A stretch of DNA of 64,000 nucleotides from Massilia forsythiae (GCF_012849555.1 NZ_CP051685.1:5084001-5148000); one strand, 5' to 3'; positions 38,803-48,021 are shown, counted from the stretch's first letter. A program made the numbers and translations. Notes: a model not told the origin generated them from the letters alone.

Positions 38803-39753
38803 ATGGAAGCACACACCGTCTACGCGATCGGCGAATGCATGATCGAACTGCAGCGCGGCGCCGCCCCGGGGGGCGCCCACGCGTCCATGGACTACCGCTT
38901 CGGCGGCGACACGCTGAACGCGGCGGTCTACATGGCGCGCCTGCTGGATCCGGCAACCACGCGCGTGGCCTACGTCACCGGCCTGGGCGTGGACGGCATG
39001 TCGCAGGAAATGCTGGCCAGCTGGGAAGCCGAAGGCATCGACACCGGCAGCGTGCAGCGCCTGCCGGAGCGCCTGCCCGGCATCTACCTGATCGAGACCG
39101 ATCCGGACGGCGAGCGCCGCTTCCATTACTGGCGCCAGGATTCGGCGGCGCGCCACTGGCTGGAAGCGCCCGAGGCCGGCAAGGTGCTGGTGCAGCTGGC
39201 GGCGGCGCGCATGGTGTATTTGTCCGGCATCAGCCTGGCGATCCTGTCGCCGGCCGACCGCGAACTCCTGATGTCCGCGCTGGCCCAGTGCCGCGCGCGC
39301 GGCGGCAGCGTGGTGTTCGACAACAACTACCGCCCGCGCCTGTGGGAAAACGCGGCCACCGCGCGCGAAGTCTACCTGCGCGTGCTGGCCAACACCGACA
39401 TCGCGCTGCTGACCCTGGACGACGAGGTGGCGCTGTACGGCGCGCACACGGCGCGCGAGGCGGTCGAGCGCACCCGCGCCCTGGGCGTGAACGAGGTGGT
39501 GGTCAAATGCGGCGCCGAACCCTGCCTGGTGTGGGTCGAAGGCGAGCTGCACGAGGTGGCGCCGCAGCCGGTGCCGGACGTGGTCGACACCACCGCCGCC
39601 GGCGACTCGTTCGGCGCGGCCTACATGGCGGCGCGCCTGTCGGGGCGCGGTCCGCAGGACGCCGCCCGCGCCGGCCACCGCCTGGCGGGGGCCGTGATCC
39701 GCGTGCGCGGCGCGGTGATTCCGCGCAGCGCGATGCCGCCGGCCGAGGCGTGA
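38803..39753 (+). CDS. kdgK: 2-keto-3-deoxygluconate kinase KdgK (PfkB family)
   Basis: 316 residues. It phosphorylates KDG, the product of UxaA, to KDPG. The PfkB signatures are present: the N-terminal FGGDTLNAAVYMARLL and the C-terminal DTTAAGDSFGAAY with the catalytic Asp. The sequence start YAIGECMIELQRG and GGDTLNAAVYMAR fit KDG kinases better than other sugar kinases. ACGAGGAACGAC precedes the ATG at 38803, which I prefer to an in-frame ATG at 38782. It lies after the terminator, so it probably has its own promoter or partial read-through. The aldolase that would split KDPG is not in the window. Confidence 0.9.
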   Translation: MEAHTVYAIGECMIELQRGAAPGGAHASMDYRFGGDTLNAAVYMARLLDPATTRVAYVTGLGVDGMSQEMLASWEAEGIDTGSVQRLPERLPGIYLIETDPDGERRFHYWRQDSAARHWLEAPEAGKVLVQLAAARMVYLSGISLAILSPADRELLMSALAQCRARGGSVVFDNNYRPRLWENAATAREVYLRVLANTDIALLTLDDEVALYGAHTAREAVERTRALGVNEVVVKCGAEPCLVWVEGELHEVAPQPVPDVVDTTAAGDSFGAAYMAARLSGRGPQDAARAGHRLAGAVIRVRGAVIPRSAMPPAEA

Positions 39754-39812
39754 GCGAACGCGTCGGCTAACCGATCACCCCGCGATCGCCCCAGTTTCGC
39801 TACACTTGCGAC

Positions 39813-40556
39813 ATGACTTGTCAAACCAATCCGACCTCCGCGGCGCGCGCCAGGGCCGAACCGGGCGCCGAATCCGGCATCAGCGCGGCGCGCCGGGTGT
39901 ACCTGGCGCTGCGCCAGCGCATCGTCGAAATGAGCATGCTGCCCGGTGAACGCATCGTCGAACGCGACATCGCCGTGGAATTCGGCACCAGCCGCACCCC
40001 GGTGCACGAAGCCGTGCAGCGCCTCGCCGACGAAGGCCTGGTCGAGGTGATCCCGCGCTCCGGCACCTTCGTCGCGCGCATTCCGCTCGATGCGCTGGAA
40101 GAAGCCAACCTGGTGCGCCATGCGCTGGAAACCGCGATCATCGAAAAGGCGGCCCGGCGCACCGACGCCGCCGGCGTGGCGCGCCTGCGCGCCATCCTCG
40201 AGGAACAGGCGGTGGCCATCGCCGCCCGCGACTTCCGCGCCTTCCACCGCACCGACGAAGCCTTCCATGCGGCGCTGGCCGACTTGTCCGGCTGCCCCGG
40301 CGTGTGGCCGATGATCCAGCAGGCCAAGACGCAGATGGACCGCTACCGCCAGCTGACGCTGCCGCTCGAAGGGCGCATGGCCGGCGTGCTGGAGGAACAC
40401 CGCGCCGTGGTCGAGGCCATCGCCGCCGGCGACGCCGCGCGCGCCACCGCCGCCATGCGCGAACACCTCGACCATGTAATGCCGGTGTTGGAAATCACAC
40501 GAAAACTGCGCCCGGAATACTTCACGGCGCACCTCGACGGCCGGCCCCCACGGTAA
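39813..40556 (+). CDS. GntR-family regulator, FCD subfamily
   Basis: 247 residues. Winged helix (ALRQRIVEMSMLPGERIVER, then TSRTPVHEAVQRLADEGLVE), followed by the all-helical FCD ligand domain with metal-site residues (HRTDEAFHAAL, EEHRAVVEAI, MREHLDHV). FCD regulators bind organic acids or sugar acids and usually repress; binding cores are TGGT-N3-ACCA. Its position at the end of the galacturonate locus makes it the likely regulator of the uxaC promoter, where such a core is present; this is inference. A -10-like TACACT lies just upstream. The N-terminal 27 residues before the helix-turn-helix are Ala-rich. Confidence 0.9.
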   Translation: MTCQTNPTSAARARAEPGAESGISAARRVYLALRQRIVEMSMLPGERIVERDIAVEFGTSRTPVHEAVQRLADEGLVEVIPRSGTFVARIPLDALEEANLVRHALETAIIEKAARRTDAAGVARLRAILEEQAVAIAARDFRAFHRTDEAFHAALADLSGCPGVWPMIQQAKTQMDRYRQLTLPLEGRMAGVLEEHRAVVEAIAAGDAARATAAMREHLDHVMPVLEITRKLRPEYFTAHLDGRPPR

Positions 40557-40664
40557 AATTGCTCTAGATCAACAGCCGCGTCGTCGCCGCACTGTCCCGT
40601 GCCGGCGACGGCCGGCAAGCGCCCGCCGTACCCATCGCCGCGCGCCGTTTCAGAAAGAACCGCC

Positions 40665-42248
40665 ATGAAAGTCTCCACCCGCCTGCTGGTCCTGGTCGGC
40701 GCCGCCGTCCTGGCCCTCGCCACCCTGGGCGCCCTCGGTCTATATACCTTGCAACACGCGCTGCTGAGCGGCCGCGAAGCGGAAATCGCCAACATGCTGC
40801 GCATGGGCGAACACCTGGTGTCCCACTACCACGACCAGGAAACGCAGGGGCGCATGACGCGCGCCCAGGCCCAGGCGGCCGCCAGGGATGCGCTGACCCA
40901 GCTCAACAACGACGGCAAGAGCTACTACTGGGTGCGCCTGCCGGATGGCCTCAACCTGGTGCATCCGAACCCGGCCAACGTCGGCAAGGTCGCCCAGGGC
41001 GAGACGGTGGACGGGCGCCCGGACGCCGAGGCCTACCGAGAAGCCCTGGCGCGCGGGCGCGTGGCCCTGGTCACCATGAAGACCAAGCACCCGGTCACCG
41101 GCCAGATGGCCGGCAAGCTGAACGGCGTCATCGCCTTCGAACCGTGGGACTGGTGGATCGGCACCGGCTTCTTCAGCGACGACATCGACGCCGTGTTCCG
41201 CGCCTCGGCGGCGCGCTTCTGGCTGGTGTTCGTGGCGGCGCTGGGCCTGATCGCGCTGCTGGGCTGGCGCCTGGTGCGCAGCATCAACCGCCAGCTGGGC
41301 GCCGATCCGGCCGAGGCCGCGGCGGTCACGCGCCGCATCGCCGCCAAGGACCTGTCGCAGGCGGTGCCGCTGGCCGGCGTGCCCGAGGGCAGCCTGCTGC
41401 GCGCCATCGCCGGCATGCAGGACGAGCTGGCCGGCACCGTGCGCCGCATCCGCGGCCATTCGGCCAGCATCGCCGACGCCTCGCGCCAGATCGCCGCCGG
41501 CAACCTCGACCTGTCGGCACGCACCGAGTCGCAGGCCAGCGCGCTGGAGCAGACCGCCGCCGCGATGGAAGAGCTGACCGGCACCGTGCGCCAGAACGCC
41601 GAGCACGCGCTGCAGGCCGACGCGCTGGCGCGGCGCGCATCGGGCGCGGCGCAGGGCGGCGGCGCCGTGATGGCCGACGTGGTGCGCAGCATGGAGGCGA
41701 TCCAGGCCTCGTCGACGCGCATCGCGGACATCATCGGCGTGATCGACGGCATCGCCTTCCAGACCAACATCCTGGCCCTGAACGCGGCCGTGGAGGCGGC
41801 GCGCGCCGGCGAGCAGGGCAGGGGCTTCGCGGTGGTGGCGGCCGAGGTGCGTTCGCTGGCGCAGCGCTCGGCGGGCGCCGCCAGCGAGATCAAGACCCTC
41901 ATCGAGGCCTCGGTCGGCGAGGTCGGCAACGGCGGCCGCCTGGTGGCGCAGGCCGGCGCCGCGATGGACACCATCGTCGGCGAGATCCGGCAAGTGAGCG
42001 CGATCATCGGCGAGATCTCGGCCGCCAGCGGCGAGCAGACCCAGGGCATCGACCAGATCAACGCGGCGATCATGGGCATGGACGGCGTGACCCAGCAGAA
42101 CGCCGCGCTGGTGGAGCAGGCCGCGGCCGGCGCCGGCTCGCTGCAGGAGCTGGCGCAGGAGCTCGATGCGCTGGTGGCGGTGTTCCGCCTGGAGGCGGGC
42201 GCCGGTGCGGCCGGCAGCCATGCCGGCGCCGCGCGCCTCGCCGCCTGA
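40665..42248 (+). CDS. Methyl-accepting chemotaxis protein with single-Cache sensor
   Basis: 527 residues. A membrane helix near residues 7-27, a periplasmic single-Cache (sCache_2-type) sensor domain to about residue 185 with YYWVRLPDGLNLVHPNPANV and WDWWIGTGFF, a second helix near 190-212, a short HAMP-like linker, and a cytoplasmic signalling domain. The hairpin tip GIAFQTNILALNAAVEAARA is fully conserved. No C-terminal CheR-binding pentapeptide is seen. Such receptors commonly sense small organic acids. It lies right after the galacturonate locus, so it could guide movement towards pectin breakdown products, but the ligand is unknown. AGAAAGAACCGCC precedes the ATG. Confidence 0.92.
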   Translation: MKVSTRLLVLVGAAVLALATLGALGLYTLQHALLSGREAEIANMLRMGEHLVSHYHDQETQGRMTRAQAQAAARDALTQLNNDGKSYYWVRLPDGLNLVHPNPANVGKVAQGETVDGRPDAEAYREALARGRVALVTMKTKHPVTGQMAGKLNGVIAFEPWDWWIGTGFFSDDIDAVFRASAARFWLVFVAALGLIALLGWRLVRSINRQLGADPAEAAAVTRRIAAKDLSQAVPLAGVPEGSLLRAIAGMQDELAGTVRRIRGHSASIADASRQIAAGNLDLSARTESQASALEQTAAAMEELTGTVRQNAEHALQADALARRASGAAQGGGAVMADVVRSMEAIQASSTRIADIIGVIDGIAFQTNILALNAAVEAARAGEQGRGFAVVAAEVRSLAQRSAGAASEIKTLIEASVGEVGNGGRLVAQAGAAMDTIVGEIRQVSAIIGEISAASGEQTQGIDQINAAIMGMDGVTQQNAALVEQAAAGAGSLQELAQELDALVAVFRLEAGAGAAGSHAGAARLAA

Positions 42249-42299
42249 CGAAGCGGACGGGCGGCGGCACGAATCCGCACCTTCTGCAATAATGGATCC

Positions 42300-42330
42300 G
42301 GCCCTTCCGTGGTGAAGGGCCTTTTTTTTT
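42300..42330 (+). terminator. Rho-independent terminator after the chemoreceptor gene
   Basis: GGCCCTTC (42300-42307) and GAAGGGCC (42314-42321) form a perfect eight-pair stem, followed by nine T. It ends 26 bases before the GST start. Confidence 0.9.
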
Positions 42331-42356
42331 GCATTCGAAACCAGGAGAAACGCCCC

Positions 42357-43070
42357 ATGAGCGACAAGCTGCGCCTGCTGACATCCCCGTCCGCCTTTCC
42401 CAACCCGCAACGCGTGCGCCTGTTCATGCACGAAAAGGGCATCGCCGACGCCTTCGACGAAACCGTCTACGACATGAGCCCCGGCGGCGACCAGCGCAAG
42501 TGGCCGCACCTCAAGATGAACCCGTGGGGCGAGACCCCGACCCTGCTGCTGGCGGACGGCGGCTACCTGTCCGAGACCGCCGCCATCGTGCGTTACCTCG
42601 ACCAGGCCTATCCGGGGCGCAAGATCATGGGAGAATCGGCGCTCGAGCAGGGACAGGATACGATGTGGGAAAACCGCATCTGGATCCACGTGCTGTACCG
42701 CATCGTCACCATGTTCCACGTGATGCACCAGGGCCTGGGACCGAAGCTGGAACTGACCAGCAATCCGCAGTGGGGCGAGCACTGCCGCAAGGAGGCGCTG
42801 GCGCACGCCGCGCTGGTCGACCGCCACCTGGCCGACGGCCGTCCCTGGATGCTGGGCGGCGACGACCCGACCTTCGCCGACATCACGCTGTGCGTGGCGA
42901 TCGCCTTCTCCAAGTTCCCGGTGAACGCCACCCCGCTGGACGAGCGCTTCGAGCACCTGGACGCCCTGTGGCGGCGCTGGCAGCAGCGCCCCGGCTTCCA
43001 GCGTGCCTATGCCGACGGCGGCAGCGGCCTGGACGAACTGGCGCACCTGGCGGCGCCGGCGCGCGCCTGA
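42357..43070 (+). CDS. Glutathione S-transferase family protein
   Basis: 237 residues. N-terminal thioredoxin-like domain with PSAFPNPQRVRLFMHEKGI, cis-Pro in GETPTLLL and the glutathione-site GYLSETAAIVRYLDQ (Glu-Thr in place of Glu-Ser); C-terminal all-helical domain with GDDPTFADITLCVAIAF. It probably conjugates or reduces small electrophiles. The catalytic residue near Ser/Pro 11-15 is not clear. CCAGGAGAAACGCCCC lies before the ATG. It is followed by the DUF2863 gene after 41 bases, on the same strand. Confidence 0.9.
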   Translation: MSDKLRLLTSPSAFPNPQRVRLFMHEKGIADAFDETVYDMSPGGDQRKWPHLKMNPWGETPTLLLADGGYLSETAAIVRYLDQAYPGRKIMGESALEQGQDTMWENRIWIHVLYRIVTMFHVMHQGLGPKLELTSNPQWGEHCRKEALAHAALVDRHLADGRPWMLGGDDPTFADITLCVAIAFSKFPVNATPLDERFEHLDALWRRWQQRPGFQRAYADGGSGLDELAHLAAPARA

Positions 43071-43111
43071 TTTGCTAACATGGCGGCTTGTCCACTTTTG
43101 ACGATGCCGCC

Positions 43112-44317
43112 ATGCCCAAGAACAAGCGCCCCGCACCCCGCAAGACCGTCAAGCCGGCGGCGGAGACAGACCACGACGCGCTGGCGCAGAACCTGGTCGA
43201 CCTGGCGCTCGAGATCGCCGAGCGCGAAGACCAGGACCCCGCCGCCTCGCAGGCGCGCGAGCAGGACGCGCTGACGCTGGTGCGGCGCCTGCTGCGCCGC
43301 GGCCAGGACGAGCCGCTGGTCGGCGCCATCGAACTGGCGCGCTACACCGATGCCGGCGCCTGCCGCTGGCTGCGCGAATGCATCGAGGAAGAATCCGCCA
43401 CGCTGCGCCTGCGCCTGGACGAGGAAGAATTCGAGATCGACGCGTTCATGATCCCGCTGTTCGTCAACAGCAACGGCGGCCTGGTCGAAGCGGACGTATT
43501 CCAGGACGACACCGCCTTCGAGGCGTTGAACGACAGCTTCCGCCAGGCCGGCCTGGCCAGCGCCGACAGCCGCGTGGTGCTGGTGCGCCACCTGTACGAC
43601 CTCGACGAGGTCGACCGCGTGCGCTACAGCGACCTGCAGGCCATGCTGCGCGAAGCGGCGCAGTCGATGCGTTCGAAAAAGCCGGCGGCGGCGCCGGCGA
43701 TCGAGGCCAGCATCCGCGGCTGGCAGCCGGGCGAGGCCGGCATCGACGAGGAGACGATGGAACTGCGCTTCCTGCTCGGCTTCGTGCTGAAACACGCCGA
43801 CGACCCGTTCTACCACGTGCCCGCCGACGAGGCCGCGGCCGACGCGTACTACGAGGGCCGCATGGCGCGCTACCGCATGTGGGCCGGCGCCATCGCGCCG
43901 CTGCTGCAGCGCAACCTGGCGCGTGCCGGCAACGGGCTGGAGCTGAATTTCCTGTACCAGGACCTGTTCTACGGCGCCAAGGAACAGGGCGTGGCCGAAC
44001 TCGGCATGCTGGCCACGCTGGCCGAGGTCAACGCGCGCCTGGACGAGCTCGACCGCGATCCGCAGCGCATCAAGGCGGTGGTGGCGCCGCACGACGGCGG
44101 CGACCAGGCGCTGCTGCGCATCAACCTGTACGCGCTCGGCGGCGGCGCACCGCTGGCCACGGTCGACAAGCCGGTCGATTTGTCGGCCGACATCGAGATC
44201 GACCTGCAGGACCTGTGCGACGCCCTCGGTCCGCTCGGCCTGGACGGCGTGCTGGTGGCGCGCGCCTTCGACGCCGGCGGCGAGCCGGAAGGCGCCGAAC
44301 CCTACCTCGACGTCTGA
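43112..44317 (+). CDS. DUF2863-type conserved hypothetical protein
   Basis: 401 residues, no signal peptide or membrane helix. The N-terminal 25 residues are Lys/Arg/Pro-rich; the rest is acidic, with long Ala/Glu/Asp-rich helices. It resembles DUF2863, a family largely limited to betaproteobacteria and without known function; this is from general pattern rather than a search. The start is ATG at 43112 (MPKNKRPAPRKTVKP). No strong ribosome site. Probably cytoplasmic. Confidence 0.75.
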   Translation: MPKNKRPAPRKTVKPAAETDHDALAQNLVDLALEIAEREDQDPAASQAREQDALTLVRRLLRRGQDEPLVGAIELARYTDAGACRWLRECIEEESATLRLRLDEEEFEIDAFMIPLFVNSNGGLVEADVFQDDTAFEALNDSFRQAGLASADSRVVLVRHLYDLDEVDRVRYSDLQAMLREAAQSMRSKKPAAAPAIEASIRGWQPGEAGIDEETMELRFLLGFVLKHADDPFYHVPADEAAADAYYEGRMARYRMWAGAIAPLLQRNLARAGNGLELNFLYQDLFYGAKEQGVAELGMLATLAEVNARLDELDRDPQRIKAVVAPHDGGDQALLRINLYALGGGAPLATVDKPVDLSADIEIDLQDLCDALGPLGLDGVLVARAFDAGGEPEGAEPYLDV

Positions 44318-44753
44318 TCATCGCGATCCGGGCCGCATGGACCATGCGGCCTGTCCCGTTTCGTCCTGCCACAGGTCTTTTGACTCTTTGTTTCAATCCA
44401 GGCTGGCGAAACGCAATGAACCGGCGCGCAAGGCTACCAAACGACCCGCGCACGTTTGCCTGCTCGGGAACGAATGATGACTTTTCGTAGTGTTTTTTCC
44501 TGTATGAACGTAGGACTGAACCTACAAAAATCGCGGAATTTCACATCGCTCCCAGGGAAGCCACGCTATTCAATTGGTCAGACCATTTCTGACCGGCATG
44601 AACGTGATTCCTGGTGGAAAATATTGGGAAAATTGCATGTTAAAATAGTAGGGTCGGGTTGGAATAATAGCGCCGGTCCATGAAACGCATCCCATGCCAT
44701 CCGACTTGAATCCAGATTAACCAGAACGCCGCCAAAGGCGAAAGGAATACAAC
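44318..44753. other. Intergenic region with a GntR-type palindrome, 436 bases
   Basis: AT-richer than the genes on either side. Holds the operator-like site at 44572-44588 and a -10-like TAAAAT at 44641-44646. No gene seen. Confidence 0.55.
44572..44588. promoter_or_regulatory. Operator-like palindrome, core TGGT-CAG-ACCA
   Basis: AATTGGTCAGACCATTT, near-perfect dyad with the same TGGT-N3-ACCA core as the site at 29016-29032. It lies about 165 bases upstream of the glycosyltransferase start. GACC also occurs just after it (44591-44594). It could bind the same or another FCD-type GntR regulator. Confidence 0.5.
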
Positions 44754-45929
44754 ATGCCGACCCTGATCGTGTTTTGCCATTTGCGCTGGGACTTCGTCTT
44801 TCAGCGTCCCCAGCACCTGATGACGCGTCTGGCGGAACACTACAACATCCTGTTCGTGGAAGAGCCGGTGCATCACGACGGGGAGGCATACCTGAGCAAG
44901 ACCGAAGTGGCGCCGCACATCACCGTGTGCCGTCCGCATACCCCGATCCACCAGTGGGGCTTCCACGACGACCAGCTGCCGACCCTGAACACCCTGCTGG
45001 CCGACCTGGTGCCGGCCGGCGAGCGTCCGGTGGTCTGGTTCTACACCCCGATGGCGTTGCCGCTGCTGCAGAACTTCGACCCGTCGCTGGTGGTGTACGA
45101 CTGCATGGACGAACTGGCCGCCTTCAAGAACCCGCCGAAGCAGCTGCTGCAGCGCGAGAGCGCGCTGCTGAACATCGCCGACCTGTGCTTCACCGGCGGC
45201 CCCAGCCTGTACGAAGCGAAGAAGGACCGTCACCCGAACGCCCACTGCTTCTCCAGCAGCGTCGACGCCAAGCATTTCCAGCAGGCGCGCAACCGCGACA
45301 ACAGCCACCCGGACCAGGCCGCCATCCCGCATCCGCGCCTGGGCTTCTACGGCGTGATCGACGAGCGCTTCGACACCGACCTGATCAAGCAGGCCGCCGC
45401 CGCCCGTCCGGACTGGCAATTCGTGCTGGTCGGCCCGGTGGTCAAGATCGACCCGGCCCACCTGCCGCAAGCCGCCAACATCCACTACATGGGCCAGCGC
45501 ACCTATGACGAACTGCCGAAGTTCCTGGCCGGCTGGGACGTCTGCCTCCTGCCGTTCGCGCTGAACGAATCGACCAAGTTCATCAGCCCGACCAAGGTGC
45601 TGGAATACATGGCCGCCGAACTGCCGTCGGTCAGCACCCCGATCACCGACGTCAAGGTGCCGTACGGCGACGTGGTCGCCATCGCCGACTCGCCGGAAGC
45701 CTTCGTGGCCGCCTGCGAGCGCATGCTGAACGCGTCCGGCGAAGAGATGGCCGCCCTGAAGGAACGCATGCGCGCCGTGGTCGCCGGTACCTCGTGGGAC
45801 AACACCGCCGCCAGCATGCATCGCCTGATCCAGGCCGCCAAGCCGCGCACCAAGGCCGAGCGCCTGAACGCCTCGGGCGCCAAGGCGGAAGCGGGCAACG
45901 AGGAACTGATGCCGGTGCAGGCTGCGTAA
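44754..45929 (+). CDS. Glycosyltransferase (GT-B fold, family 1/4-like)
   Basis: 391 residues, no membrane helix. The start FCHLRWDFVFQRPQHLMTRL and the C-terminal donor-site region FALNESTKFISPTKVLEYMA (Glu-x-7-Glu-like, with PTKVLEYMA) are typical of retaining GT-B enzymes. It should move a sugar from a nucleotide-sugar to a surface glycan; donor and acceptor are unknown. A UDP-galactopyranose mutase gene lies 2.1 kb away, so a galactofuranose-containing glycan is possible, but not shown. Its transcript ends at the terminator at 45991-46022. Confidence 0.85.
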   Translation: MPTLIVFCHLRWDFVFQRPQHLMTRLAEHYNILFVEEPVHHDGEAYLSKTEVAPHITVCRPHTPIHQWGFHDDQLPTLNTLLADLVPAGERPVVWFYTPMALPLLQNFDPSLVVYDCMDELAAFKNPPKQLLQRESALLNIADLCFTGGPSLYEAKKDRHPNAHCFSSSVDAKHFQQARNRDNSHPDQAAIPHPRLGFYGVIDERFDTDLIKQAAAARPDWQFVLVGPVVKIDPAHLPQAANIHYMGQRTYDELPKFLAGWDVCLLPFALNESTKFISPTKVLEYMAAELPSVSTPITDVKVPYGDVVAIADSPEAFVAACERMLNASGEEMAALKERMRAVVAGTSWDNTAASMHRLIQAAKPRTKAERLNASGAKAEAGNEELMPVQAA

Positions 45930-45990
45930 GGGAATTGCCGCCGCGGGCGGCCCCGTCAGGGGCAGCGCCGCCGGCGTCCGCTGAAAAAAA

Positions 45991-46022
45991 CCGCCCGGTG
46001 CGATGCGCCGGGCGGTTTTTTT
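45991..46022. terminator. Bidirectional terminator between convergent genes
   Basis: CCGCCCGG (45991-45998) and CCGGGCGG (46008-46015) form an eight-pair stem; seven A precede it (45984-45990) and seven T follow it, so it can serve the glycosyltransferase gene and the opposite sugar dehydrogenase gene. Confidence 0.9.
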
Positions 46023-46043
46023 GTTTCATCGGACCTGGCCGAT

Positions 46044-47372
46044 CTAGCGCTTCGCGGTCACGCGCCAGACGGTGTTGCCGACGTCGTCGGCGATCAGCAG
46101 CGCCCCATCCGCGTCCTGGGCCAGCCCCACCGGCGCACCGTACAGGCTTTTCTCGTCGGCCGAGTGGAATCCGGTGACGACCGGTTGCGCCGCGCCCTTG
46201 GGCATGCCGTTCTCGAAGGCGACGTACACCACCTGGTAACCGCTCAGGGGCGATCTGTCCCAGCTGCCGTGTTCGCTGACGAAGGCGCCGCCGCGGTATT
46301 GCTGCGGCAGGCCGGTTCCGGTATAGAACAGCAGTCCCAGCGCGGCGACGTGCGAACCGAGCGCATAGTCCGGCTTGATGGCTTTCTTGACCATGGCCGG
46401 CCGCTGCGGCAGCACGCGCTGGTCGACGTGCTGGCCGTAGTAGCTGTAGGGCCAGCCGTAGAAGCCTTTCTCCTGCACCGAGGTCAGGTAGTCGGGCACC
46501 AGGTCGGCGCCGATCTCGTCGCGTTCGTTGGCGATGGCCCACAGCTTGCCGCTCTGCGGCTCCCATTGCAGGCCGGTCGGATTGCGGATACCGGATGCGA
46601 ATACGCGGCTGCCACCGGTGGCAATATCCACCTCCAGGATGGCGGCGCGCCGGTATTCGACATCCAGGCCGTTTTCCGTGATGTTGCTGTTGGAGCCGAT
46701 GCCGACATACAGTTTCTTGCCGTCCGGACTGGCCAGCAGGGCCTTGGTCCAATGGTGATTGACGGTGTCGGGCAGGTCGGTCAATTCCTCCCCCGGTTCC
46801 GTGATGCTGGTCTGTCCAGGGGTGTAGCGGTACTTCATGATGTTGGTGGTGTTCGCGACATACAAGGTATCGCCGACCAGCTGCATGCCGAACGGCGATT
46901 GCAGGTGTTCGAGGAGCACGTGCTTTTCCCATTCGCCGGCAGCGCCCGGCTTCCTGCGCAGCAGGGTGATGCGGTTGCCGCCCTTGGCGCCCTTGCCGGA
47001 CCGGTTCTTGACGATGCCCGCCACCAGCTGTTTCGGGGTCGTGATCGGTTCCTGGCCGGGACCGTTCGATTCCGCCACCAGCACGTCCTGGTTCGGCAAC
47101 ACGTACAGCTGGCGCGGATGCAGGAGGCCGGAAGCGATCCTTTCGATACCCAGTCCGGCGGCCACTTGCGGCGCCTGCTTGTCCTTCCAGCCGACGCCGT
47201 CCGGCACCTGCATCGGCGGTACGAGGAAATTGCGCGCCTGCGGCAACAGCGGGTCGCCGCCCATCTGTTTGGATATGTCGACTTTGGCCTTGTCGTCGCA
47301 GGCACTCAACGTCAGCGAAGCGACCAGCGCCATGCCCAGCGCGCCCCAGGCCTTGTGCGTATTCTCACTCAT
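46044..47372 (-). CDS. PQQ-type sugar/sorbosone dehydrogenase, lipoprotein
   Basis: 442 residues. Signal peptide with lipobox LSAC followed by DDKAK, so probably anchored to a membrane in the periplasm. The body resembles the glucose/sorbosone dehydrogenase (GSDH) six-bladed propeller: LQSPFGMQLVGDTLYVANT, GIRNPTGLQWEPQSGKLWAI and FYGWPYSYYG. Family members oxidise sugars using the cofactor PQQ; cofactor genes are not in the window. GGGAGCTGCGCC stands before the ATG at 47372, and the start overlaps the stop of the upstream membrane protein gene by eight bases, so the pair is co-transcribed. Confidence 0.85.
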   Translation of the reverse strand: MSENTHKAWGALGMALVASLTLSACDDKAKVDISKQMGGDPLLPQARNFLVPPMQVPDGVGWKDKQAPQVAAGLGIERIASGLLHPRQLYVLPNQDVLVAESNGPGQEPITTPKQLVAGIVKNRSGKGAKGGNRITLLRRKPGAAGEWEKHVLLEHLQSPFGMQLVGDTLYVANTTNIMKYRYTPGQTSITEPGEELTDLPDTVNHHWTKALLASPDGKKLYVGIGSNSNITENGLDVEYRRAAILEVDIATGGSRVFASGIRNPTGLQWEPQSGKLWAIANERDEIGADLVPDYLTSVQEKGFYGWPYSYYGQHVDQRVLPQRPAMVKKAIKPDYALGSHVAALGLLFYTGTGLPQQYRGGAFVSEHGSWDRSPLSGYQVVYVAFENGMPKGAAQPVVTGFHSADEKSLYGAPVGLAQDADGALLIADDVGNTVWRVTAKR

Positions 47373-47805
47373 GGCGCAGCTCCCGGAAACCGGCATGTCG
47401 CCACGCCATCACGATCCGCCCGAGCGCCATCGCGGCGACGGTGACGACCGACAGCCATACGGCGTCGGGAATCACCGCATACGCATCGCGGCTGTGCACG
47501 AAGGCATTGAACAGCGCGGCGACGATGCCGACCAGGTTGAGCCAGAAATCGAGCCTGGCCGCCCGCATCGTGCGGTATTTCCCGAACCAGACCTGGAACA
47601 GGTTGATCAACCGCGGCACGATGGCGAACACCAGGCCGATGCTGACCAGCCACGCCGCGAACTTCATCCACAAGATGTCGGCGCTGCGCGCGTAGATCAC
47701 GTCGAAGATCAGCACGCCCACGAAGAACCCGAACGGTATCGGATCGAGCACGTCGAAGACCGCCGACGCCACCCGCGATGGCGGCGACTCGTTTACTGCT
47801 CTCAT
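47365..47805 (-). CDS. DUF2231-type membrane protein
   Basis: 146 residues with four hydrophobic helices (FGFFVGVLIFDVIYA, AAWLVSIGLVFAIV, LNLVGIVAALFNAFV, WLSVVTVAAMALGRIV). This resembles DUF2231 small membrane proteins, often found beside PQQ-type sugar dehydrogenases or cytochrome genes; function unknown. It overlaps the dehydrogenase gene by eight bases and may anchor it or pass electrons. I chose the ATG at 47805, preceded by GGGAG; a GTG at 47814 is also open. Confidence 0.8.
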   Translation of the reverse strand: MRAVNESPPSRVASAVFDVLDPIPFGFFVGVLIFDVIYARSADILWMKFAAWLVSIGLVFAIVPRLINLFQVWFGKYRTMRAARLDFWLNLVGIVAALFNAFVHSRDAYAVIPDAVWLSVVTVAAMALGRIVMAWRHAGFRELRHE

Positions 47806-47969
47806 GCCTGGCACTCCCTCACGTCAACACGGTTCGCGGAAACCGGACGGCCGTCCGGTCTCGAACCGATGTCGGGGAGACTAGCACGCGGATACGGCGC
47901 CGGCTGTTCATTACCTTTCGCACATATCCGCGCTTGAAAAGCAATGCGCGCGAAGGTACGGCGCCAATG

Positions 47970-47993
47970 AAAAACGCCAGCCGAAGCTGGCGT
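47970..47993 (-). terminator. Probable terminator for the glf gene (minus strand)
   Basis: ACGCCAGC (47974-47981) and GCTGGCGT (47986-47993) form an eight-pair stem. On the minus strand it is followed by a short T run (TTTTC), so termination may be partial. Confidence 0.6.
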
Positions 47994-48021
47994 CCTGCTT
48001 GCGATGGAGGCGGCCGGCCGG

